From Boesenbergia rotunda (taxonomy: Eukaryota; Streptophyta; Magnoliopsida; Zingiberales; Zingiberaceae): a stretch of DNA of 64,000 nucleotides. Where the stretch lies: NCBI GenBank assembly GCA_024364735.1, contig JAGFNQ010000857.1, positions 380,692 to 444,691 on the forward strand, in the 5' to 3' direction. Each line of letters starts with the position of its first letter. Position 1 is the first letter of the stretch. Positions 55,717 through 64,000 of the stretch are shown piece after piece. Below the pieces are notes generated by a model that saw only the letters and a list, made by a program, of their open reading frames with translations, searched no databases and had not been told where the DNA came from. The position numbers and the translations under genes are program-made.

Positions 55717-55728
55717 TGGTATCAGAGC
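55717..55728 (+). other. Primer binding site of J1
   Basis: TGGTATCAGAGC two bases after the LTR end; complementary to initiator tRNA-Met. Confidence 0.9.
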
Positions 55729-55773
55729 GGGTTCGCTTTTGAAGGACTAATCGCCTGAGAAAGCAACAAGACG

Positions 55774-57126
55774 ATGGCCGGCGCGCACATTCATCCACCT
55801 AAATTCGAAGGGGATTTCACCGTCTGGAAGAAAAAAATGGAAGTATTTTTTCGTACAGATTTTGATATTCTTTTATCAATAAAATATGGTTTTGCAGTTC
55901 CTAAAGATGCGAACGGGGATGAAAAAGAAGAAAGCTTGTGGAATAAGAAGGAGCAGTCGGAATCTGTTGCCAATGGTAAGGCCGAGTTCCACCTCCTAAC
56001 AGTCTTGCCTACTCAAGAGGTAAACCGGATCAGCAACTACCACTCCGCAAAAGAATTATGGAAGAAGTTCCTAGAACTTCATGAGGGTACCTCTGAAGCC
56101 AAATCAGAAAGAAAGGATCTCTTCCGGAACCAGCTGATAAACCTGCAAATGAAGGAAGGAGAAACGGTGGCTGAACTTCATGCCAAAATAAAGCAGCTAA
56201 TCTCCGGACTCACCCAACTCGGCGAATCGGTAAGTAATCGCGACTCCATTCGATACGCCCTCAACGCTTTCCCAAGGACCCAGGAGTGGAGCTCAATCGT
56301 CAACGCTTATTACATCTCCAAAGATTTAGAGGTAAGTACATTAGATGAAATGTTTTCCATTTTCAAATTACACGAATCTCGGTGGGCAGGATCCAGAAAG
56401 ACAAAGAATCTGGCCCTAAACACAAGGAGAATGGAGAAGGAGTCAGAATCCTCGACGGATGACGAGACAACGCAAATAGTAAGTTCGTTTAAAAGTTTTT
56501 TTAAAGCTAATAACTTTTCGAGAATGCAGAAGAAAAGGTGGTCTCCGAAGAAACGAATTGTCCTATGCTACAACTGCAATGAGGAGGGACACCTAAAAGA
56601 TCAGTGTCCCAAAATCAAAAACCAGCCAAAGAAAAAGAAGACATTGAAGGCCACCTAGGACGAGACCTCGTCGGACGAATCAGAAGTTTAAGAGTACGCG
56701 GGACTTGCGCTGATGGCAAGTCATCAAGAGGGGAGCAGTGTTGAAGGGGGAGCGACATCAGAAAGCGACAACGAAGAACGAACCTCGCTTTTCGAAAGCG
56801 ATCCGGTAAGTGAGGTTTGTTTTCTTCCTCATGATCAATTGTATGCTGGTGTTAAAGTCTTGCTCAAATCTAATTGCAGATTAGAAAAAGAAAATTCTAA
56901 ATTAAAAAATGAAAATATTGATCTGAAAAATTTAGTTGAGAAATTAAAATGTGATATTGTCTATTTGCGACACAAGAAAAATAGTTATCCTGAAAAGTTG
57001 AATTGGTATTTTAAAAACCATAGAGGCCAATTTAAAAAGGTGCCAAAGAATTACATTCCGTCCAAATTTTTAGTTAATCCTGTCGATAGAAATCTATTTT
57101 GGATACCAAAATCAATTTTGAATTAG
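55774..57126 (+). pseudogene. gag: J1 gag, two in-frame stops, otherwise intact
   Basis: ATG at 55774, ~60 bp after the LTR (MAGAHIHPPKFEGDFTVWKK). Visible parts: KAEFHLLTVLPTQEVNRI, HSAKELWKKFLELHEGTSEA, the helical gag core (INLQMKEGETVAELHAKI), a basic stretch, a perfect knuckle CYNCNEEGHLKDQC (~residue 265) and an acidic Ser-rich linker. A coiled coil (NCRLEKENSKLKNENIDLKN) and tail NLFWIPKSILN follow. Stops: TAG 56656-56658 and TAA 56689-56691, both in one frame; about 450 codons in all. It is distantly related to A and B gag. The stops may be recent. Confidence 0.9.
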
Positions 57127-57614
57127 TTTTCTATTACTGCATAATTTGTCTTGCAAAATTAGAAATAGATTAACACATTTTATGATTAAGTTTCTTTTAA
57201 ATTTTTTTTTTCACCTAGACTTTCATACAAAATTCAATTTCTATTTTTACTTGATACAAGAGTATCTTATTTGTTTACTGTGAAATTTTGGAAAAATTTT
57301 TTCGATAAATTTTGAATTTCTATTATTTTTCATTTGAAAAGTAAGCTTTTAACTTTAAAAATAAAAAATTAATTTATTCTGCAAGAACCGATTTTTTTTA
57401 GATCTACACATATTCAATTAAACGTGGTAAATTTTTTTTAATTTTTATGAGATTTTTGAATTTTAATTTGGAAATTTTTGTAAAAAGCAATAATTTTATC
57501 TTCCACCTGTACAAAAATTTTTAAAATTTTCCAATGGACGAATTAATTTCTATAAATTTTTAATTGAAATTCATATTTTTTAATTTTAAAAATATTTGAA
57601 AATTTTTTATTCAA
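57127..57614 (+). other. J1 post-gag AT-rich tail
   Basis: Non-coding. The first ~70 bp and last ~45 bp match J2; the middle ~370 bp (57200-57570) is absent from J2. It then meets the inverted J2 LTR at 57615. Confidence 0.65.
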
Positions 57615-59205
57615 GGGTCGACCGGCTAGAGGGGGGTGAATAGACGGTTTATGAAAAATAAGCACTAACACTCGTCTTTAAAAAGAAATAAACTTGGTTG
57701 CAACAGAGTCGTTGCTTCCAAGGCAGTTGATGCTCAAACAGAAACTCCTTAAGGCGGAGAAGCCTTTACAGTTGTAGCACAGAGAAAGCTTAGAGAGAAA
57801 GAGAGTTTACAACTCAATGAATTGCTTGAATTTAAAGCAAAACCTCTAAGTCTATTTATAGCCTAAGAGAATAAATCTGGATTGTTGATTGTTGATCACT
57901 TTTCTCTTGGCCGTTGATCCATGGATGTAATCTGGATGGTTGATTTTGGATGGGATTAAATTGGATCCATTGGATTTGATTAAAGGATAATGTAACATTA
58001 TCCTTTAAGTTTTAATTGTTTTAATTAAAACTTTATCTTTCGCTCCTCGAGATGCTGTTATCTTCATATCGTTGTTATCATGTATAAGTAGCAATCTCGG
58101 CAATATTTAACAGCCATCGCCCTTCATCCCAAATGGTTAGTGGCTTGGTGTTTGTTGGTGAGTGTTGGGAACGAGATGGGTATAGAGGGGGGTGAATATA
58201 GACAATCGCTTGCCCCTTGCAAACTTATCACGATTTCTGCAACTCAAATATCAGTAGCACAGCGGAAAGAGTGGAAAAATAGAGTATGCAGAAAACGAAA
58301 CGAAAGCAAAACAAACACAACTAGCAAGATCGCTAACAAGGAGGGTTTACAAGGTTCGGGGATAACTTGCCCCTACTCCTTGGCGTGCCCTTGAGGTGGG
58401 CGATCGCTTGATCGTCGGCAGATCAAGCCCCGGTTAACACCGGATATGAAGCAACCTCCTTCTCGGTGGAGAAACCTCTCCACAGCATGTTTCACACAAT
58501 GATATATAATGAGCACAATGAAACAACAACAAGAAGGATCTTACTCAAACTCTTAGCAAGGACAGAACACAGCAAGCTTCCCTAAGCTCCACCCAATGGC
58601 GATCTCACGCAGACCCCTGTCTGCTTCGTGTCTTCCCACTGTCGGACTCCAAGCTTCTTGTTTTCTCCTTCAAGCGCTCAAGTATGATGATTGCTCCTCT
58701 ATAGCTTGCTTAGAATGGTTGAAGATCTCAAGAACAGCAAGCTTGTAGCAGCAGAACGCAAGAACACGAAGAACTTGTCAAACTGAATTGCTCAAAAACT
58801 CTACAGACTCGTCTTCTAGCGTTTCCTTTTGTTTCTCCGCCAAGCGACAAGTGACCACATCTCTGTAGCTCCCAGCTACTCATCTGCCAACGCCAGCCTC
58901 TACTGAGCTATCTCTGGACTCACTGAGCTCCTCAGCCAAGCTCCAGTCTCAGCTCCAGTCTTCAGCTCGCCGTTGCAACCTGAGATGTGAAAAGGGACAA
59001 ACCTGCTCCAAGGAAAGCACGCTTTGACTTCTCCTTGAGTGTTTGAATCCTCCCCTGTCACCTAAAACTCAATCAGAGCATTAGAGCAGAAGATCACGCA
59101 GCATATCACATATCAGAAACATACATCAGCAAATCCGATACGATCAGACGCTCTGACCGCGTCTGACAGTGAAATTTGAATTAAAGTGATCGGTCACCGG
59201 ACCGA

Positions 59206-61708
59206 TGATGGACCCAATTTAGCTAATTAAAGTTGTCACGAATGTAGATCCATCAGAATTTTAAAAATTTATAAACGTGCTGGAAACCCTTTTTGCAATC
59301 AAAGAAGAAAAGCGTAGTAAAGGGGCCACAGGTCGTATTTTTCCAAGGACTAGTTCAAGTTATTCGATTCGTGCTTGAGTTTATGTGTCGTCAAGAGTTT
59401 TTGGGTTTCAAATAGAACTTTGGGTTTTGTAATGAGAAATGAAAACACAATGCAAAGAGAGTAAACTTAACTAAAGGAACTAACCAAGGTAATGGTAGCT
59501 AATGAATTCAATTAATGGAAAAAAAACTCAATCACCAATTTCAACTTAGCCGAATTTTGGAAAACCAAATCTGAATTAAAATGCAAAACAAATGCTAAAC
59601 AAATGAATACAAGAATACTTGATATGCAAGGAGAAAAGAAACTATATGCCGAAATGATACTAAGTGTAAGAGCTATGCATGTACTTCAGCAGTGAATGAT
59701 CTAACATAGCTTGAGAAGTAAGCTAACAATTAAGTATGTGCTGAGATGAATAAAGAGCTGCAGCAACAATGAAGTACTGAACAAACTGATGCAGAAATAA
59801 AATTCAGTAAAGCAGAATTCAGGGATGCAGAGATGGATTAAAAACATGGACTGAATGCTGAATCAGCTTCAGAAATGGCAAATTGCAGTTGAGTCGAAAC
59901 TTGATACAGACACAGGACTATAACTGATGTGAAGCAAGTGAGAGTGCAGCAAACCAATCGAATGCAAAGCAAACAAAATGCAGAACAAAATTCAGACCCT
60001 AACTGGTTTTAAGAGATGTATCAAATGCAGATAGGAAAGGCAGAAAAGTAGAACCTGACTGCTGAAATACAGCTACAAACCTTAAAAAGGAACAAACAAA
60101 TTAACTGAATTCAAAAACACAGACTTTAGCAGCTGATAACCAAGTTTTTCAGAACAAAACTGCAATCTACAGAAATAAATGGATACACAGAATCAAGCTG
60201 ATTTCGGAACAGATCTGGGATTAAATGCAAATGTTCAGTAGACAACAACTTAGCTAATAACAAAACAAAAAATAGAAAGCTACTTATGTAAGGAACAAAT
60301 CAGAAACCCTGAGTTCACTGAATCAAAATGCAGAAACTGAGGTAATTGCAGAATTTGAAACTGATTATGACAGGAACCATCAAATTCAGTAATGACTCTA
60401 ATACAAAGTAAGCTGAAACTAAATTCCCTCAACAACTGACAAGTAGCCTAACTGATTAAGATGCTGAATTGAAAACTAACTCCTACTAAGCAATTCGAAA
60501 GGATCAAATTTCTGATACAAAGTTCAGAAACAGCAATGTAAATGCAGAAAACAGAGTTGATACTCAATTGCCACTTGATACGCAAGCAACAAATAGAAAA
60601 TTCACTGGAATTGGATACAATTGATCACTGAACTAGCTCACTAACTCATCTACTTGCAGAATGGAACCTAATTTGAGCTGGAAAAAATTCAGAGAAAGGA
60701 ACTAAGCAACTGATACGAAGACAGTAATAGAATTGAAATTACAGCAATGAAATTACAGCTAAAACACAAAGAAAAGCAGTAAAAACTAAGCCTCGACCAT
60801 TCCTTGTCTCAAGACCACCTTGTTCGTCACGCAAGGGCAAGCCAAGAACCCTTAAACTCGCAAATCGCTGGGAATTAGCTCCAATTTCAGATCTGATCAC
60901 AGATTCGCTCACAGCTGCAAATCAGTGATTAAATCTCCATAGAAACCTCCTCCGAGGATCCAAATCTTGCTCCAAGGTGCTGATCGAGTTGGTCACGCCT
61001 CTGATTGAAAGAAATCGCAAGAAAAATGAAGGAGAGCTGAAGAAGAACGAAGATGAGCTGCGAAGACGCGACCACGAGATCTGCCGAGGGAATTTTCTAT
61101 TTAAACTTAACCCATTTAATTTGAACGGCTGATATTAATCCCGCTTCATCCAACGGTGGATCCTCGTCCGATTTGATTCAAAATTTTCAGATCTTGATCA
61201 GAGGTCAGGATCATCCTCGGGGTAGCTCGGATCTGCCAGATCTATAGCGGATGGTTCAGATCAAGCTGATGTTTGAAATGGATGGTCTAGATCACTCTGA
61301 TTGTGATCCAACGGCTAGATGATCTCCGATTGGGCTGAAACTCTCAGATCGTGATTTGATCGCTCGATTAGACTTAACCCCAGCTCGGATCGATCAGAAG
61401 TTCTCAGATGGTCTAGATCTAACCGTTCTTGCATCGGACGGTCCAAATGAGTCGACGCTTGATTCCTTTGATCTGGTCCACTTTTGACTCAACCTTGACC
61501 CAACATAACCTAGGTCATGATCCCTCCAAGCCTACAAAAGTTGATCAAAAATTTAGTAACAAAACAACTCGAAAATATCAAAATTTGCAATTAAGTCCAA
61601 AAAAAGTATAAATCCTAGAACCTAGAGAAAATCCACAATTATACAAGTAAAATATGGATCAAATATGGATTTAAGCATATAAAATGATCAATAAAATGAC
61701 GCTTATCA
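59206..61708 (-). mobile_element. D2: solo LTR, 2503 bp, target duplication ACCGA
   Basis: TGATGG...CTTATCA, with exact ACCGA at 59201-59205 and 61709-61713. It is inserted inside one of K's GATCGGTCACCGGACCGATC inverted repeats. It matches D1 in reverse. AT-rich, no gene. Confidence 0.9.
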
Positions 61709-61719
61709 ACCGATCCAGG

Positions 61720-62200
61720 GTGTGTGGATTGGTCACCAGATCGATCCACTGCTTTGCTGGGATTCCCAGCTCTCACAGTTATACACGCCTGATTGGTCAC
61801 CAGACCGATCAGGGTGAAGCCTGATCGGTCACCAGACTGATCAGATTGGATCCTGATCGGTCACCCAGATTGATCAGGGCAGATGAACAGTAATTTTTTA
61901 ATCAAATCCAAGATCCCTGATCGGTCACCAGACCGATCCAAGACTTTGATCAGCAAGGGAACTCACTTACCGTTTGTTCCCTGATCGGTCACCAGACCGA
62001 TCAGGATCAAGACAGCAAGGAAGCAGCCTGCTCCCTGATCGGTTACCGGTCCGATCAGGAGCCACACAGTAGATTCCCAATCTCACTGTGCGCTCCCTGA
62101 TCGGTCACCAGTCCGATCAGACATACCTGGATCGGTCACCAGACCGATCCACTAAGGAGCAGCGTGCCAATGTCCCTGATCGGTCACCAGACCGATCCAG
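61720..62200. promoter_or_regulatory. Array of about ten GATCGGTC-ACCA-GACCGATC inverted repeats in K
   Basis: Ten-base arms around a 4-bp loop ACCA, at about 61729, 61792, 61823, 61855, 61920, 61981, 62035, 62097, 62130 and 62175; one more (about 59188) was split by D2. Outer arm bases vary in a paired way: CTGATC...GATCAG or TGGATC...GATCCA. I did not find a clear TATA box next to it. Confidence 0.85.
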
Positions 62201-62740
62201 TGACTCAACCCTAGCCCTCCAAGCTAGGAATTCATCCACCTTAGCCCTCCAAGCTAAGGATTTTTCCATCTAACTCTCCAAGTTGGGAATTTGCACCTAA
62301 CCCTCCAAGTTAGGACTTTTCACCTAGCCTTCCAAGCTAGGACTTTTCACCTAGCCCTCCAAGCTAGGACTTTTCACCCAACTCTTCCGAGTTAGAACAT
62401 CATCCAACCTAGCCCTCCAAGCTAGGCACCTGACCCTCCAAGCCAGGACTTTTTCACCTAATTCTCCAGGATGGGAATTTGCACCTAACCCTCCAAGTTA
62501 GGACTTTTCACCTAGCCCTCCAAGCTAGGACTTTTCACCCAACCCTTCTGAATTAGGACTTTTCCAACACCTAGCCCTCCAAGCTAGGATTTTCCACACC
62601 TAACCTCCCAGGTTAGGATTTTCCATATCATGTCTAATCCTCGATCAGGACTTAATCATAAACATCATAATCAACACACCTAACCTCCCAGGTTAGGATT
62701 TTCCAAATCATGCCTAATCATCGATCAGGACTTAATCATA
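62200..62740. repeat. Hairpin array with loop CCTCCAA in K
   Basis: About a dozen units: CCTAGC-CCTCCAA-GCTAGG, CTTAGC-CCTCCAA-GCTAAG, CCTAAC-CCTCCAA-GTTAGG, CTAAC-TCTCCAA-GTTGG and CCTAACCT-CCC-AGGTTAGG. Stems change on both sides together. Same loop as B 17275-17460. Confidence 0.8.
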
Positions 62741-63238
62741 ATCATCCTCCTAAACTAAAATCGTTGTCAACACCAAAACAACAATCAGGGCAAGACTGCA
62801 TCAACAGTGAGGACGTGGGTTCGATCCTTCTTGCCACCAAAATTTTTCTCATTTTTTCTTTTTGGCACTTGGACTGGTCTTTTTAATTCTTTGTCTTCTG
62901 GGTGATTTCCGGCCAACCGAAGTTAGGCTCACCCGAACCCGACTCCGGCCTTTCGCCCCTCGAGCGTACTTCCTCCCGGCTTTTCGTCCCTCGGACGTCG
63001 CGCACGTCCTTCTCGTTCCACTGGCGTACTCTGCCGCAGCTTCCGCGTCCCTCGGATTGCACCGAGCCCGTTGGCTCGCTTTCCCGCGTAATCCTTCTCG
63101 TCCGCCACGTCTTACGCTCGACTTCCTCTGTATCTAAGTTCCTGCACACTTAGCAGAGGGATTAAAACCAACCAGGACCTAACTAACTTGGTGGATCACA
63201 TCAAAACTAACCGGGGCACCAACAATCTCCCCCTTTTT

Positions 63239-63634
63239 GATGTGTATCAATCCAAGTTCAATTAGGGTTAAACCAAAAAATAAAGAATTTAGTAAAACTA
63301 AATTAAGCAGTTAAGCATGGGAAAAAATATTGACATGCAATACCCACAACCTCCCCCTAAACTTAAGCTACTCTCCCCCTTTGATCACAGCAAAAATGGG
63401 CACAAAAAAATAGGGAAAGGAAAAAATATGATTAGAACTTTAGAAAAATGTGAAACATTTTTTTTCTTTTTGAGCCGTGAATAGATTAAGTGCATATCAC
63501 CGAAATTTAATTTTTGAATAAAAAATTTCAAATATTTTTTAAAATTAAAAAATACAAATTTCAAAAGAAACTTAATGATAAAATGTGTTAATCTATTTCT
63601 AATTTTGCACGAAAAATTATGCAGTAATAGAAAA
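63239..63634 (-). other. J2 3' internal region
   Basis: Non-coding, ~400 bp between gag stop and polypurine tract. Its short length shows that the J family has no room for pol. Confidence 0.7.
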
Positions 63635-64000
63635 CTAATTCAAAATTGATTTTGGTATCCAAAATAGATTTCTATCGACATGATTAACTAAAAATTTGGA
63701 TGGAATGTAATTCTTTGGCACCTTTTTAAATTGGCCTTTATGGTTTTTAAAATACCAATTCAACTTTTCAGGATAACTATTTTTCTTGTGTCGCAAACAG
63801 ACAATATCACATTCTAATTTCTCAACTAAATTTTTCAGATCAATATTATCATTTTTTAATTTAGAATTTTCTTTTTCTAATCTGCAATTAGATTTGAGCA
63901 AGGCTTTAACACCAGCATACAATTGATCATGAGGAAGAAAACAAACCTCACTTACCGGATCGCTTTCGAAAAGCGAGGTTCCTTCTTCGTTGTAGCTTTC
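63635..64000 (-). CDS. gag: J2 gag, C-terminal part (cut by window)
   Basis: The minus frame is open from the window edge to 63635 and nearly identical to J1 gag: SLFESDPVSEVCFLPHDQL, the coiled coil NCRLEKENSKLKNDNIDLKN, YPEKLNWYFKNHKGQFKKV and NLFWIPKSILN. The listed start (TTG at 63922) is not a true start. No stop or shift is seen in the visible part, so this copy may be better preserved than J1. Confidence 0.85.
   Translation of the reverse strand, partial: ESYNEEGTSLFESDPVSEVCFLPHDQLYAGVKALLKSNCRLEKENSKLKNDNIDLKNLVEKLECDIVCLRHKKNSYPEKLNWYFKNHKGQFKKVPKNYIPSKFLVNHVDRNLFWIPKSILN

Larger units (their letters stand above)
54331..57614 (+). mobile_element. Element J1: gag-only copia element with internal sequence on both sides of one LTR
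   Basis: 54331-54625 is the 3' end of a J internal region (matches J2 63225-63490), ending in the polypurine tract. 54626-55714 is the LTR. PBS at 55717-55728, gag 55774-57126, then a non-coding tail. The lone LTR therefore joins the end of one J copy to the start of another. No pol is present. The tail 57127-57614 resembles J2 but has ~370 bp more before TTTTTTATTCAA. Confidence 0.8.
58163..62806 (-). mobile_element. K: solo LTR (~2.1 kb without D2), target duplication GTGAG
   Basis: TGTTGGGAACGAG ... GCATCAACA, with GTGAG at 58158-58162 and 62807-62811. Its copia-like ends (TGTTGG..., GTATAGAGGGGGGTGAATA) resemble A, B and J. Holds an inverted-repeat array (61720-62200), a hairpin array (62200-62740) and the nested D2. 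The plus frame at 58140-58394 has no recognisable domain. Confidence 0.9.
58125..62835 (+). other. tRNA-like module in the J2 LTR, split by K
   Basis: With K removed, the plus strand joins AAATGGTTAGTGGC (about 58133) to GTGGGTTCGATCC, with a full B-box GGTTCGATCC at 62818-62827. It is antisense to the LTR and upstream of its TATA box, as in T and U. The A-box match is weak. J1 lacks it. Confidence 0.5.
57615..64000 (-). mobile_element. Element J2: gag-only copia element, 3' LTR split by K
   Basis: The LTR is 57615-58162 plus 62812-63224 (about 960 bp without K). Its outer 9 bp (TGTAGGATC) are missing at the junction with J1. TATAAATAGAC (minus) at about 57855. Polypurine tract 63225-63238, then 3' internal region and gag running off the window. 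J1 and J2 are tail-to-tail inverted. Confidence 0.8.

Noticed and set aside
1..64000. Ordinary host genes, rRNA genes or organelle DNA
   Set aside because: Every recognisable coding stretch is retroelement-derived; no conserved cellular gene, rRNA or organelle sequence was recognised.

Overview
The window is repetitive nuclear DNA of a large-genome flowering plant. I see no ordinary host gene, rRNA gene, CRISPR array or bacterial-type operon. Almost every base belongs to LTR retrotransposons or to their solo LTRs, inserted into one another. The evidence is repeated Ty1-copia gag and pol remains, primer binding sites complementary to initiator tRNA-Met (TGGTATCAGAGC), polypurine tracts, TG...CA LTR ends and several exact 5-bp target duplications. 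I cannot name the species; a monocot would fit but is not shown. Family letters (A to U) are my own labels.

Layout. 1-7319: element A1 (minus strand), a copia element with gag and an unrelated open frame where pol should be. 7320-14028: element A2 (same family, minus), with a decayed gag and pol. 14029-16820: truncated long LTR T1. 16821-26299: element B (minus, gag only), split by solo LTR C1, itself split by solo LTR D1. 26300-27434: copia fragment F1. 27435-29740: element L (plus; LTR, PBS, broken gag). 29741-36960: copia F2 (minus), split by solo LTR T2. 36961-48443: copia element C2 (minus). Its 3' LTR is split by composite element E (plus), which in turn contains solo LTR T3. 48444-48888: LTR fragment H (B family). 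48889-54330: LTR-like unit U, split by solo LTR T4. 54331-57614: element J1 (plus, gag only). 57615-64000: element J2 (minus, gag only), its LTR split by solo LTR K, itself split by solo LTR D2.

None of the coding regions looks intact for transposition; almost all carry stops, frameshifts or deletions. A1, B and J are gag-only types, which would depend on pol supplied by relatives such as A2.

The most unusual signal is in the LTR promoters of the A, B and L families. Each carries pairs of perfect or near-perfect palindromes just upstream of the TATA box. The palindrome differs by family (GGGCGCCC, AGTCGACT, AGGCGCCT), but the centre-to-centre distance is fixed at 18 bp in A (13 pairs read) and 19 bp in B and L (one B pair is 20), with spacers of variable sequence. 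The same families, and K, also carry arrays of short hairpins with a constant loop and stems that change in a compensating way. In A1 the palindrome pairs plus TATA box recur inside the element, ahead of the captured open frame, which may retain an 81-nt intron. Separately, T, U and J2 LTRs carry antisense tRNA-like modules with Pol III A- and B-box matches upstream of their TATA boxes.
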